Shown here: piece by piece, positions 6,156 through 13,931 of the stretch
How the letters are laid out: each line of letters starts with the position of its first letter
Numbering within the stretch: position 1 is the stretch's first letter
NCBI GenBank assembly: GCA_947311175.1
Contig: CAMZKK010000023.1
Location: 1 to 17,629, forward strand
Direction: 5' to 3'
Length of the DNA stretch: 17,629 nt
DNA from: an uncultured Planctomycetota bacterium
Lineage (GTDB): Bacteria; Planctomycetota; SZUA-567; JAFGNG01
The notes under the pieces: model-generated
Database searches by the model: none
Told to the model about the DNA's origin: nothing
Seen by the model: only the letters and a program-made list of their open reading frames with translations
Program-made: the position numbers and the translations under genes

Positions 6156-8729
6156 TTAATGTTTAGCTTTGCCATATAATTTAACACAGCGAAATCCCAC
6201 AAGTCCATTATTGATTTTTGTTGGGTAGGTTTTGATTGAGTTTACCGTTAATTCTGCAGGATCATTATCTGAAAAATTTCCCCCGATTGCACTTGCCTCT
6301 TCCGAGTATTGATTTTCACCGCTATCAATCCATTCAGCAAGATTTCCACTTAAATCATAAACCTTTAATCCAATAGTGCTGCCATCAAAACTGCCCGAAG
6401 CGCTAGGTTCGTTTGTTTCGCGATAAACACTTGATACACATTTATTTCGCTTGAATGTCATTCCCCACGGATAGGGAGTGAGTTTTTTGTTAATTCCACG
6501 GGTAGCTCTTTGCCAAAGATCGATGTCAGGAAGGGTTTTCCCTGCTTCTCTTGCCAGTCTCCTTGCTTCGAAAAAGCTGGCAGTGATTGGCGTTTTTCCT
6601 TTAATGTTTGGATATTCATAACGGTCAATCGCAAAAGCCTTGTTTCCTCCAAGCATAAAGAGAACCATGTTTGGTCCGGCGTCAAGTCGCCAGGAGATTT
6701 CTTTGCTAAACCTTTTTGCCTCGGGATTATCATTTTCGAGGGCGATGATTTTTTCGATATTTGTTTTTGTCTTCATCATAAGTTTTTTGGCATCTTTAAA
6801 ATCGTCAGTTCTCCTAATTTTTTCCATCATTTCTCTTGTGGTGTCAACCAAGGATGAAAATTTTGCCTTTTCGATGGTAATGGTTTCAATCTTCTCCTTA
6901 GCGTCCTTAAAGTTTGGTATATTTTGAACCGCTGTTTGAAGGTAGAACAAGGCACTCTCGTTTTTATTTTGCTTGATAAACTCAATTCCTTTTTTCCACG
7001 CATCAAGTCCGAGTGAACGTTTTTTTGCAATTGATTTTGAGGTTATTTTTTCTTTTTCGGTAAAAGTGAGATATTCATGATATAAATTTGATGCCTTGAT
7101 GAATTCTTTTGTCTTATAAAATAAGTCAGCTTTTTTATACAGGATATCTGCATGCAATGATTTCTTCTCATTTTTATTGATACTCATACTTCGCATAGAT
7201 TTTATTGTATCATTAGCGGTGCTTATAAAATTATTTCGATAAGATTGCTCATTATTTCTTATTGCTTTTTGATAACTGTCATTTATCTTTTTATAGATTG
7301 TTCTTAATTTGATTTTGTTGAATCCATCCACTAATTCATTATGTTTTTTCCATGACCAGAATGGTGTTTTTTTAGCCAGTTCAAGAGACTCTTTCGCTTG
7401 CTTAAAATTATTGTTGGCAATTTCGGTATTGCTTTTGTCGAGAAGGTTATCAAACCAAATCCTTGAACCAGCAATTGTTGCCGCCAATATTGCAATGACA
7501 ATTATTCCCATTGGAATTATTCTTTTTAATAAAAGACACTTTTTGGCTTCTCGCAATCTGAACCGTGCCGATTTTTGATTGGGATTAAGTTTTAACGCCT
7601 TTTTGCATGAGTGCATTGCTGACAAGTATTTTTTTTGGCTGAGGGCAGTGGTCCCTTTTGTAAGATGGGTTTTAAGTTCAAGATTGTGCTTTTTGATTTT
7701 TTCAAGCTGAGTTCTTGCTTCAATATTTTTTGGGTCAACTGTTATCAGTTCTGTAAAGATAGATTCTGCGTCAGCAATATTACCACCCTCGATTACTCTT
7801 CCAGCCATAACCTTGAGACATTCAAGTCGTTTTTTTGTAGCCTGTTGGTGGGCTGGGATTAGTGCCAAGATTTTTGAATAGTAAGAAATTGCATCATCAT
7901 ACTTACCATTGATTTCAGATTCTGCTCCATCCTTTAATAACCGTTCAATCTGTTGAAGTTTTTTGGTCATAAGTTGACGATACTTGTGAATAATATCATT
8001 GTTACTATCGAGTACTTCTGCTTCCTTTATCTTTTTTTCAGCCTCAAAGATTTTTCCTTCACCATTCAATTTTTCAATCTCGGTTATTAATTGTTGAACA
8101 GGTAGGACTATATTTTTAATCCTGTCCATGGTTTCGCTAAGAGATTTTTCCCGCATGGTCTTTGGAATCTTATCCCATAATCTGATAGCTTCCTCGTACT
8201 TTTCTCTACCGAGGTATTTGCGAACATCTTGCGTCATAGCTCGTTTTTGCTGATCCATAAAGTCAAGTGCTTGCAGTTTTTCCATCGCCGTTGTGTCGTC
8301 AGGGTTTTCTTTGATTTTTTGATGCAACTCTGCTCTTATTTCGGTGATTCGTCCATGCTCAAGAAGATCTTCGCCAATCTTGATAGATGCGACAGTGCTT
8401 TCTTCTTTTGCCTTTTCTAACTTCTCTCTGATTCGGGTGTTTTCCGGTTGAATCTCCAATGCTTTTTTTAGGCAGTTGTAGGCAGCAATCGGACGATTTT
8501 GACCCATGAATTTTTCACTATCTGCAATGAGTTCGTCTGTATTGTCGAGATGAAAGTCTTTTGCTTTTTGTGCCGGAGGTGAGTCAAAGTCAAAATCATT
8601 ATTGGTTGGATTTATTTGCATCGTCATTTCTGAGCTATCTTCTACCTGGCTTGAATTTATGATTTCGTTGAGGGCGTCAACGACCTCATTCATAGATTGA
8701 GGGCGATTTGCTCGATTTTTTTCCATCAT
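6156..8729 (-). CDS. Kinase tail + TPR + membrane segment + FGE-sulfatase (SUMF1)-like domain; probable second half of a split kinase gene
   Basis: This 857-residue frame begins with the end of a protein kinase domain rather than a true N-terminus. MMEKNRANRPQSMNEVVDAL (residues 1-20) matches kinase subdomain XI and contains its conserved Arg. Residues about 55-400 hold TPR-like helical repeats, for example near NGKYDDAISYYSKILAL and QKKYLSAMHSCKKALKLNP. One transmembrane helix lies at about 402-424 (IIPMGIIVIAILAATIAG). More helical, TPR-like sequence follows, then an FGE/SUMF1-type domain at about 685-857 with IDRYEYPN, TLPDIDLWQRATRG, YPWG, VYDLSGNLAEW and GFRC. The layout predicts a cytoplasmic kinase and TPR part with an extracytoplasmic FGE-like part. 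The region just before GFRC lacks the other cysteine needed for formylglycine formation, so this is probably a binding domain. The frame overlaps the upstream kinase frame by 4 nt in the -1 register, has no Shine-Dalgarno sequence, and abuts lipB. Confidence 0.9.
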   Translation of the reverse strand: MMEKNRANRPQSMNEVVDALNEIINSSQVEDSSEMTMQINPTNNDFDFDSPPAQKAKDFHLDNTDELIADSEKFMGQNRPIAAYNCLKKALEIQPENTRIREKLEKAKEESTVASIKIGEDLLEHGRITEIRAELHQKIKENPDDTTAMEKLQALDFMDQQKRAMTQDVRKYLGREKYEEAIRLWDKIPKTMREKSLSETMDRIKNIVLPVQQLITEIEKLNGEGKIFEAEKKIKEAEVLDSNNDIIHKYRQLMTKKLQQIERLLKDGAESEINGKYDDAISYYSKILALIPAHQQATKKRLECLKVMAGRVIEGGNIADAESIFTELITVDPKNIEARTQLEKIKKHNLELKTHLTKGTTALSQKKYLSAMHSCKKALKLNPNQKSARFRLREAKKCLLLKRIIPMGIIVIAILAATIAGSRIWFDNLLDKSNTEIANNNFKQAKESLELAKKTPFWSWKKHNELVDGFNKIKLRTIYKKINDSYQKAIRNNEQSYRNNFISTANDTIKSMRSMSINKNEKKSLHADILYKKADLFYKTKEFIKASNLYHEYLTFTEKEKITSKSIAKKRSLGLDAWKKGIEFIKQNKNESALFYLQTAVQNIPNFKDAKEKIETITIEKAKFSSLVDTTREMMEKIRRTDDFKDAKKLMMKTKTNIEKIIALENDNPEAKRFSKEISWRLDAGPNMVLFMLGGNKAFAIDRYEYPNIKGKTPITASFFEARRLAREAGKTLPDIDLWQRATRGINKKLTPYPWGMTFKRNKCVSSVYRETNEPSASGSFDGSTIGLKVYDLSGNLAEWIDSGENQYSEEASAIGGNFSDNDPAELTVNSIKTYPTKINNGLVGFRCVKLYGKAKH

Positions 8730-8735
8730 TTTAAA
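8726..8735 (-). other. Candidate -1 frameshift / stop-restart site inside the kinase gene
   Basis: On the minus strand the kinase frame reads ATT-TTA-AAA-TGA. The heptamer T-TTA-AAA (8735 to 8729) fits the X-XXY-YYZ slippery pattern and is followed at once by the stop codon (8728-8726). A -1 slip would join the upstream LILK directly to MMEKNR, the sequence expected for an intact kinase domain. The same bases form an ATGA stop/start overlap, so termination and restart is the alternative. A single extra A in the AAAA run would also make one continuous frame, so a mutation or base-calling error is a third explanation. Confidence 0.55.
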
Positions 8736-9466
8736 ATTAGTGAAGATAATTTTTTAGGAATTGACGGCATATATTTTTCTGGTGGAACAGGTGCTTCGTG
8801 CTTATGTTTATACATTGTAGATACAGCGGTTGGGGCTGTAAAGGGAAGCACTCCGGTAACAATTCGATAAAGAGTTGCTCCTAAAGAATACACATCGGTA
8901 AGTGTATTTAAATCTTCACCATCACATTGTTCTGGACTCATATAGGCAGGTGTCCCCATAATGGTATTGGTTTGGGTTAATTCTGAATCACATTCTTTTG
9001 CAAGCCCAAAGTCGGAAACCTTGATGATACCGTTGTTGGTTACCATTAGGTTGTCCGGCTTGATATCTCGGTGAATTATATTAACATCTGCACCACTTTG
9101 TAATCCCTGTGCCGCTTGAGAGATAAATCCAGATGCTTCTCGCCACTCAATAAAACCTTTTTTTTGTAAAAACTCTGCCATTGTTTGACCATTGATTAAT
9201 TCCATAATCATAAAATTTATGCCATTTTGCTCTGATACTTCATAAATTTGTAGAATATTAGGATGGTTCACTTTGGCTATGGAACGGGCTTCTCTGATAA
9301 ATCTAATTCGGAATTCCTCGTCATTCGCATAATGGCTGGCAAGGATTTTTATAGCTACTTCTCGTTGTAGGCTTAATTGTGTTGCTTGATAAACCTTCCC
9401 CATTGCTCCTTTACCAAGAAGCGCTGTCACCTCGCAACCACCTAAGTTTTTTCCAAGTAAGTCCAT
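8726..9466 (-). CDS. Serine/threonine protein kinase, catalytic domain lacking its last subdomain
   Basis: A 246-residue Hanks-type (bacterial PknB-like) kinase that should phosphorylate Ser/Thr on partner proteins. The glycine loop is GKGAMG at 18-23, the ATP-binding lysine is K40 (VAIK), and the catalytic loop is HRDIKPDN with D134. The metal-binding DFG has D152, the activation segment ends in MSPEQ, and DVYSLG marks subdomain IX. All catalytic residues are therefore present. The frame stops at LSSLILK, before subdomain XI, whose conserved Arg is found in the next, overlapping frame. Joined, the two would give a protein of about 1,100 residues. It starts 28 nt after rpiB with only a weak purine-rich stretch upstream of the ATG. 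Signal input would come from the extracytoplasmic FGE-like domain if the two halves are made as one protein. Confidence 0.93.
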   Translation of the reverse strand: MDLLGKNLGGCEVTALLGKGAMGKVYQATQLSLQREVAIKILASHYANDEEFRIRFIREARSIAKVNHPNILQIYEVSEQNGINFMIMELINGQTMAEFLQKKGFIEWREASGFISQAAQGLQSGADVNIIHRDIKPDNLMVTNNGIIKVSDFGLAKECDSELTQTNTIMGTPAYMSPEQCDGEDLNTLTDVYSLGATLYRIVTGVLPFTAPTAVSTMYKHKHEAPVPPEKYMPSIPKKLSSLILK

Positions 9467-9494
9467 AATTTATTTTCTTTTAAAGTCGATTTGG

Positions 9495-9968
9495 TTATGT
9501 TTCGTAACTTGTAATTTTGCCAATTCTTCTTTGGTGTCTTTCTTCACCCGAGAAATCAAACTTTAACCATTCTTCAACGATTGCTATTGGATCTTCTGCA
9601 ACATTGTCTCTGCCGGCGAGGACCAAAATATTGGCATTGTTGTGAGTCTTTGAGAGTTTAGCTGCATTTTTTGAAATACAGAGTGCCGCTCTAATTCCTT
9701 TTACTTTGTTCGCTGCAATGCTGATTCCAATTCCTGTTCCGCAAACAAGAATCCCGCAAGTTATTTTTTTGCTAATTACTGCTTCACCAACCGCAATTGC
9801 GATGTCTGGATAATCAACCGGAGTAGGATTATCAACTCCAAAGTTAATGACTTCATATCCTTTTTCTTTCAGGTGATTAAAGATTGCATCTTTTAGCTTA
9901 ATCCCTGCATGATCAGTTCCAACCCCGATGATTAAATTTTCTTTTTTATTTTTTGATGTATTTTCCAT
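9495..9968 (-). CDS. rpiB: Ribose-5-phosphate isomerase B
   Basis: RpiB interconverts ribulose-5-phosphate and ribose-5-phosphate in the non-oxidative pentose phosphate pathway. Ribose-5-phosphate is the precursor of PRPP, the substrate of PurF in the same gene string. The 157-residue protein has TDHAG with D19/H20, the active-site loop CGTGIGISIAANK starting at C76, and HNNANILVLAGR with H109 and R120. Family length is about 145-150, so about ten extra polar residues sit at the N-terminus. The ATG at 9968 lies 37 nt inside the end of the upstream TsaC-fusion gene. There is no other ATG before the conserved part, so the overlap seems real. A related sugar isomerase (LacAB type) is less likely. 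Confidence 0.93.
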   Translation of the reverse strand: MENTSKNKKENLIIGVGTDHAGIKLKDAIFNHLKEKGYEVINFGVDNPTPVDYPDIAIAVGEAVISKKITCGILVCGTGIGISIAANKVKGIRAALCISKNAAKLSKTHNNANILVLAGRDNVAEDPIAIVEEWLKFDFSGEERHQRRIGKITSYET

Positions 9969-10999
9969 ATCTCTTTCTCTAAATAAATTATATCTTCTTT
10001 ATATCCTGGACCAATGCCGAAGCCATCAATTGAAGGTTTTGGTATTTCTGACTTTTTGATTGGGACTTTTATTATGCCATCTTTTTGCCATGGAGAAGTG
10101 TTTACAATCTCGTTAAATGCATTATCTGAAAATGTAAAAATATAATCTGCTGTATCAATATCGGTTAGGTTGGTTGGCTTTATTTTTGGCAATGTTAATT
10201 TATACCCCATCTCTGTGAGTGTGGTCTCTGCCGATTTTGGCAAGGTATTTGCAGGCATAGATATTTCTGGAGTTAGAACTATCGTCTTCGAGGAACCAAG
10301 TAAACCGCCATTCATATTGTTTAAGATGATTGCAGCAAAAATAGCGCGAAAACTTTTTTGTTCAAAATAAAAAAGAAAACAAGTCTTTGCGATATTTGTA
10401 ATTGTGTCCTTGTCAATACTTCCTTCTCGCAAGATGGTTAATTTTTCATTTTCTACCTTTACTACAGTTGAGGGTATGGGCTTGGATTCTTTGTTGTTGA
10501 CAACTATTAGGTCAACATCATTGCCAAATTGCTTGACAATTTCTTCGCGGTTGTTTAGTGGCTCACAACCGTGAATGTTGATGCTGGTGGCAGACAATGG
10601 ACTTTGTAGTTTCTTGGTTACTGCACATATATCTTGGTCTGCAGGGAGTCGCAATCCGATAGTGCCTTTTTCTTTATTTACAATTATGGTCAATGCTCCC
10701 GGCCAAAAACTTCTCGCCAGTTTCGACGCAGTTTTTGGTAATGCTCCACATAGCTTTTCCGCCTCTGAGATTGAGCCAACAAGGGTTTGAAATGGTTTGT
10801 TTTTTGGTTGTTGTTTTATCTTTGCAATTTTTTCTTTTGCATCTTCATTTTCGTAATGACAGCAAAAACCATAGACGGTATCGGTGGGCATCGCCACAAT
10901 CCCACCATCTGTAAGGACATCCACTATTTGTTGGATAGCGTCTTCTCGTCTATCTGCGTTATCAATATTTATGATTTTATTTTTTTCTGTATAAGTCAT
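9932..10999 (-). CDS. tsaC: Sua5/YrdC/TsaC threonylcarbamoyl-AMP synthase fused to a degenerate low-molecular-weight phosphatase-like domain
   Basis: Residues about 15-197 form a Sua5/YrdC domain, which makes threonylcarbamoyl-AMP from threonine, bicarbonate and ATP for t6A37 tRNA modification. Visible motifs are GGIVAMPTDTVYG at 32-44, KQQPKNKPF at 62-70, WPGALTI at 99-105, GLRLPAD at 115-121, SATSIN at 136-141 and PSTVV at 176-180. Residues about 203-355 match the low-molecular-weight protein-tyrosine phosphatase/ArsC-like fold: a P-loop position at 208-219, ADYIFTFSD at 284-292, and a C-terminal IDGFGIGPGYKED that resembles the usual acid loop. The CX5R signature is lost, because by alignment Phe212 stands where the catalytic Cys should be, while R218 is kept. 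The C-terminal half is therefore probably not a phosphatase. The gene starts 3 nt after purD and overlaps rpiB by 37 nt. Confidence 0.88.
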   Translation of the reverse strand: MTYTEKNKIINIDNADRREDAIQQIVDVLTDGGIVAMPTDTVYGFCCHYENEDAKEKIAKIKQQPKNKPFQTLVGSISEAEKLCGALPKTASKLARSFWPGALTIIVNKEKGTIGLRLPADQDICAVTKKLQSPLSATSINIHGCEPLNNREEIVKQFGNDVDLIVVNNKESKPIPSTVVKVENEKLTILREGSIDKDTITNIAKTCFLFYFEQKSFRAIFAAIILNNMNGGLLGSSKTIVLTPEISMPANTLPKSAETTLTEMGYKLTLPKIKPTNLTDIDTADYIFTFSDNAFNEIVNTSPWQKDGIIKVPIKKSEIPKPSIDGFGIGPGYKEDIIYLEKEIWKIHQKIKKKI

Positions 11000-11002
11000 G
11001 TT

Positions 11003-12283
11003 CTAACTCAGTCTTGTCAATGCCTTTTGACCGATATCCTTTCTAAACTGTGCTCCTTCAAAAGATATGCAGTCAACCGCATGGTATGCGTTTTTGATTG
11101 CGGTTGGAATATCGCTTCCAAGGGCAGTAACATTAAGAACTCTTCCTCCGTTTGTTATTATATTTCCGGCAGATTTGTCTGTTCCTGCATGGAAAATTTC
11201 AACCCCTTCTAATTCGGATGCTTCATCTAATCCGGATATTACTTTTCCTTTTTCGTAAGTACCGGGGTAACCTTTACTTGCCATTACTACTGAAACCGCA
11301 GCCTCTTCTTTCCATTTGATTTCCATATCGCAGAGCTTGGTGTCAATTACTGAGTTCATGAGATCAAAAATATCGGTTTCTAATCTCATCGCTATTGGCT
11401 GAATTTCAGGATCGCCAAAACGGCAATTGAATTCAACTACTTTTGGTCCTGCCTTGGTAATCATTAATCCTGCGTAAAGGATTCCTTTGTATCTTCGTCC
11501 TTCTCTATTCATTGCATGAACCGTTGGCACAAGAATTTTTTCAATGGTCTCGTTTAATAATTTTTCCGTTAAAACCGGTGCTGGACTGTATGCTCCCATT
11601 CCTCCAGTGTTTGGGCCTTTGTCATTATCAAAGATTGGTTTATGGTCTTGAGCAGAAGATAGAGGGGCAATGGTCTTTCCATCGGTTAGGGCAAGAATTG
11701 AAACCTCTTCGCCATACATTCGTTCTTCAATTATTACTCTTTCACCTGCCTTGCCAAATTCATTTTTTTCCATACAGCGTTTTACTGCCTCTAATGCCTC
11801 CTCTTGGGTGCTACAAACAATTACTCCTTTGCCTGCTGCAAGCCCATCCGCTTTAATTACTAATTGGATATCTTCAAGGTCGGTGATGTATTTTTCTGCA
11901 TCTTCTACTCTATCAAAAACTCCGTAGTTTGCAGTTGGGATTCCATGTTGTCGCATTAGGTTTTTGGCAAAGGTTTTACTGCCTTCAATTTCTGCCGCTT
12001 TTTTGGTTGGACCAAAAATTCGTAAACCCTCTTCAAGGAAGGCATCGACAATCCCATCCATTAAGATTGCCTCTGACCCCGGAATGGTTAAAACACAATC
12101 ATTGTTTTTGACAAATCTTACCAATGCAGGAATGTTGCCAATGTCTATGTCAACATTTTCCGCAATACTAGCGGTTCCGGCATTACCAGGGGCAATGAAG
12201 ATTTTATTTACTTTTGGCGATTTTGATAACGCCCAACAAAGAGCGTGTTCTCTGCCGCCTGAGCCAATAACAAAAACATTCAT
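11003..12283 (-). CDS. purD: Phosphoribosylamine--glycine ligase (GARS)
   Basis: PurD performs the second step of IMP synthesis, joining glycine to phosphoribosylamine with ATP. The 426-residue length is standard. The N-terminal domain shows GSGGREHAL and the glycine-rich APGNAGT. The ATP-grasp domain shows KADGLAAGKGV, DHKPIFDNDKGPNTGGMGAYSP and the metal-binding VEFNCRFGDPE. The C-terminal lobe has GGRVLNV. A strong AAAGG Shine-Dalgarno sequence lies just before the ATG. Its substrate is the product of PurF in the same string. The gap to purH is 73 nt, the largest in this gene string, and holds a stem-loop. Confidence 0.98.
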   Translation of the reverse strand: MNVFVIGSGGREHALCWALSKSPKVNKIFIAPGNAGTASIAENVDIDIGNIPALVRFVKNNDCVLTIPGSEAILMDGIVDAFLEEGLRIFGPTKKAAEIEGSKTFAKNLMRQHGIPTANYGVFDRVEDAEKYITDLEDIQLVIKADGLAAGKGVIVCSTQEEALEAVKRCMEKNEFGKAGERVIIEERMYGEEVSILALTDGKTIAPLSSAQDHKPIFDNDKGPNTGGMGAYSPAPVLTEKLLNETIEKILVPTVHAMNREGRRYKGILYAGLMITKAGPKVVEFNCRFGDPEIQPIAMRLETDIFDLMNSVIDTKLCDMEIKWKEEAAVSVVMASKGYPGTYEKGKVISGLDEASELEGVEIFHAGTDKSAGNIITNGGRVLNVTALGSDIPTAIKNAYHAVDCISFEGAQFRKDIGQKALTRLS

Positions 12284-12315
12284 AATCTACCTTTCTATTT
12301 ACCTATGAATAAGGA

Positions 12316-12350
12316 TAGGTGACATACAAATAATGTTTGCCTGTCACTTA
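12316..12350 (-). other. Stem-loop between purH and purD
   Basis: Arms at 12316-12324 and 12342-12350 pair over 9 bp with one G-U, with GTGACA/TGTCAC at the core. Inside, CAAA at 12327-12330 and TTTG at 12336-12339 can pair further. No U-run follows on the minus strand, so it is not an ordinary intrinsic terminator. It could be an mRNA processing or stability element that adjusts purD and downstream expression. Confidence 0.35.
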
Positions 12351-12356
12351 CTTTTA

Positions 12357-13922
12357 TTAAATGTGACTGAAATGTCGCATTCTTGTAACAATCATTGCGA
12401 CATTTCTTGCGTTACATGCCTGAAGGATAAGGTTATCTTCTTCTGCACTTCCTCCGGTATGAATTATTGCGGTTACTCCTGATTCTATCAATAATGCAAG
12501 TTCGGCAATTCGGATAACCCCATCTGCAGCGACCACGGCGCCATTTATTTTATGTCCTGCTCTCGTGATTGCGATATTTGCTGCCTCCATTCTTCCCGTT
12601 TGCACAGTTGCAACTGCTAAGGTTGCTCCATTTTTTGCTAATACGCTAGAGTGACTTCTTGTATGTTTGGCAATGAGGCAGGCAAACTCAAGATCTATCA
12701 TTTCTTGGTCAGTAGGTGTTCGTTCTGTAATGACGTGAAAACCCCCGGTGCCATAAACGCCATCGTCTATGGTTTGTGCCAAAACACCACCTGTTACGTG
12801 ATGAAGAGATATTCTCTTTGATTTGTTGGTACCTGCCGGATATTTCATTTTTCCGGCAGAGAGCAAAATTATTTCCTTTTTGGTTGTAGTTTCTTCTCTT
12901 AGCATCTTTATCGCTTCTTCGGTGAAGTTAGAGGCAATAATTAAATCAATGCTTCTGCCTGGTTTTATTATTGCATCGACAACTTTTTTATCAACCACGC
13001 CATTGCACGCAACTGCTGCCCCGATTCTGCTTGCCCATTCTGCATCAAATGCCTTGTCAACCGCACTGGCAATGTCGGTGCTAATAGCTGCACTGATTGG
13101 CATTGCATGTTTTATCACTACTGCGCCTGGAGCAGCAAATTCCATAACCAATGATAATCCGGCATCGGCATCTATTACGTTGTTATAAGACATCTCTTTA
13201 CCTAAGAGTTGACGGGCAGATGCCACTGATGGTCCCGGCCGTCCTGTTTTGGTATATATCGCAGCTTGTTGGTGGGGATTTTCTCCATACTTTAAACGCT
13301 GGCTTATCTTGTATTCGCCACGCAAAACCGGAGGAAGAATCGTGCCTAAATCTTTATTGAGCTCAAGCGCAAGCAGTCGTTCATAGCGAAAGGCACAGCT
13401 CCATGCATCCTGTGCCAGTTGTTGTCTGGTTTCTATGTTTATCTTTCCTGTATTTGCATAGTTTAGGATAGCCGGATAATCTTTGGGCTGAGTTACCACC
13501 AGAACATGTTTGTAATTGACTGCAGCATTTTTTAATAATGCCATTGGTGCTATGTGTAGAGGTGCATCTTCTCGTAGTTTTCCGTCAATGGTTTCAAAAT
13601 CAGTAAAGTTCATTATTACAGCTTCAAAGATTGGCATGTCGTTTTTTTGGCATTCATCTACTGCCTTTTTGTCATCTCTGTTGACTTGGATGCCAGCCAT
13701 TATCTTGGGGTGAAAACTTTTTACCATTCCGTTTAGGATTATTGGAAAGCCGGTAATGTCTTCAATGTCGGTAACTTCAATCGAGTGTGCTTTTAGAAAA
13801 GTAGCGGTTCCGGGGGTTGCGATAATCTTGATTCCGCTTGCGACCAATCCTTCTGCAAGAGTTGATAGTCCGGTTGTGTCTTGTACGCTAATGTATGCCC
13901 AGCGTTGATTTGTAATTGACAT
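12357..13922 (-). CDS. purH: PurH-family protein (AICAR transformylase / IMP cyclohydrolase), divergent
   Basis: PurH normally formylates AICAR with 10-formyl-THF and cyclises FAICAR to IMP, the last two purine steps. The 521-residue length and domain order fit. The N-terminal cyclohydrolase domain (MGS-like fold) has ATPGTATFL and VKSFHPK. The transformylase domain has LKYGENPHQQAA at 210-221, GKEMSYNN at 241-248, KH at 271-272, TGGVLAQ and RHFSH at the end. Many positions usually held as catalytic differ: SVSDKTG reads SVQDTTG (Lys to Thr16), NLYPF reads NFTDF (Tyr to Thr107), IDIGGP reads LHIAPM (Asp to His123), AAAKN reads NAAVN (Lys to Val135), KHxNPCG reads KHAMPIS, and KSN reads RSH (Asn to His424). 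It has a strong SD, GGAG at 13929-13932, overlapping the purM stop. Location argues for a purine role; the residues argue for altered or lost chemistry. Confidence 0.88.
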   Translation of the reverse strand: MSITNQRWAYISVQDTTGLSTLAEGLVASGIKIIATPGTATFLKAHSIEVTDIEDITGFPIILNGMVKSFHPKIMAGIQVNRDDKKAVDECQKNDMPIFEAVIMNFTDFETIDGKLREDAPLHIAPMALLKNAAVNYKHVLVVTQPKDYPAILNYANTGKINIETRQQLAQDAWSCAFRYERLLALELNKDLGTILPPVLRGEYKISQRLKYGENPHQQAAIYTKTGRPGPSVASARQLLGKEMSYNNVIDADAGLSLVMEFAAPGAVVIKHAMPISAAISTDIASAVDKAFDAEWASRIGAAVACNGVVDKKVVDAIIKPGRSIDLIIASNFTEEAIKMLREETTTKKEIILLSAGKMKYPAGTNKSKRISLHHVTGGVLAQTIDDGVYGTGGFHVITERTPTDQEMIDLEFACLIAKHTRSHSSVLAKNGATLAVATVQTGRMEAANIAITRAGHKINGAVVAADGVIRIAELALLIESGVTAIIHTGGSAEEDNLILQACNARNVAMIVTRMRHFSHI

Positions 13923-13931
13923 AGCAAACTC

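Noticed and set aside
8665..8683. Perfect 7-bp hairpin with a 5-nt loop as a stimulator of frameshifting
   Set aside because: It lies about 45 nt downstream of the slippery heptamer, too far for the usual 5-9 nt spacing, so I do not count it as support.
10787..11212. 141-codon plus-strand open frame
   Set aside because: It is antisense to the conserved purD and tsaC genes, and its Cys/Phe-rich composition is typical of out-of-frame translation.
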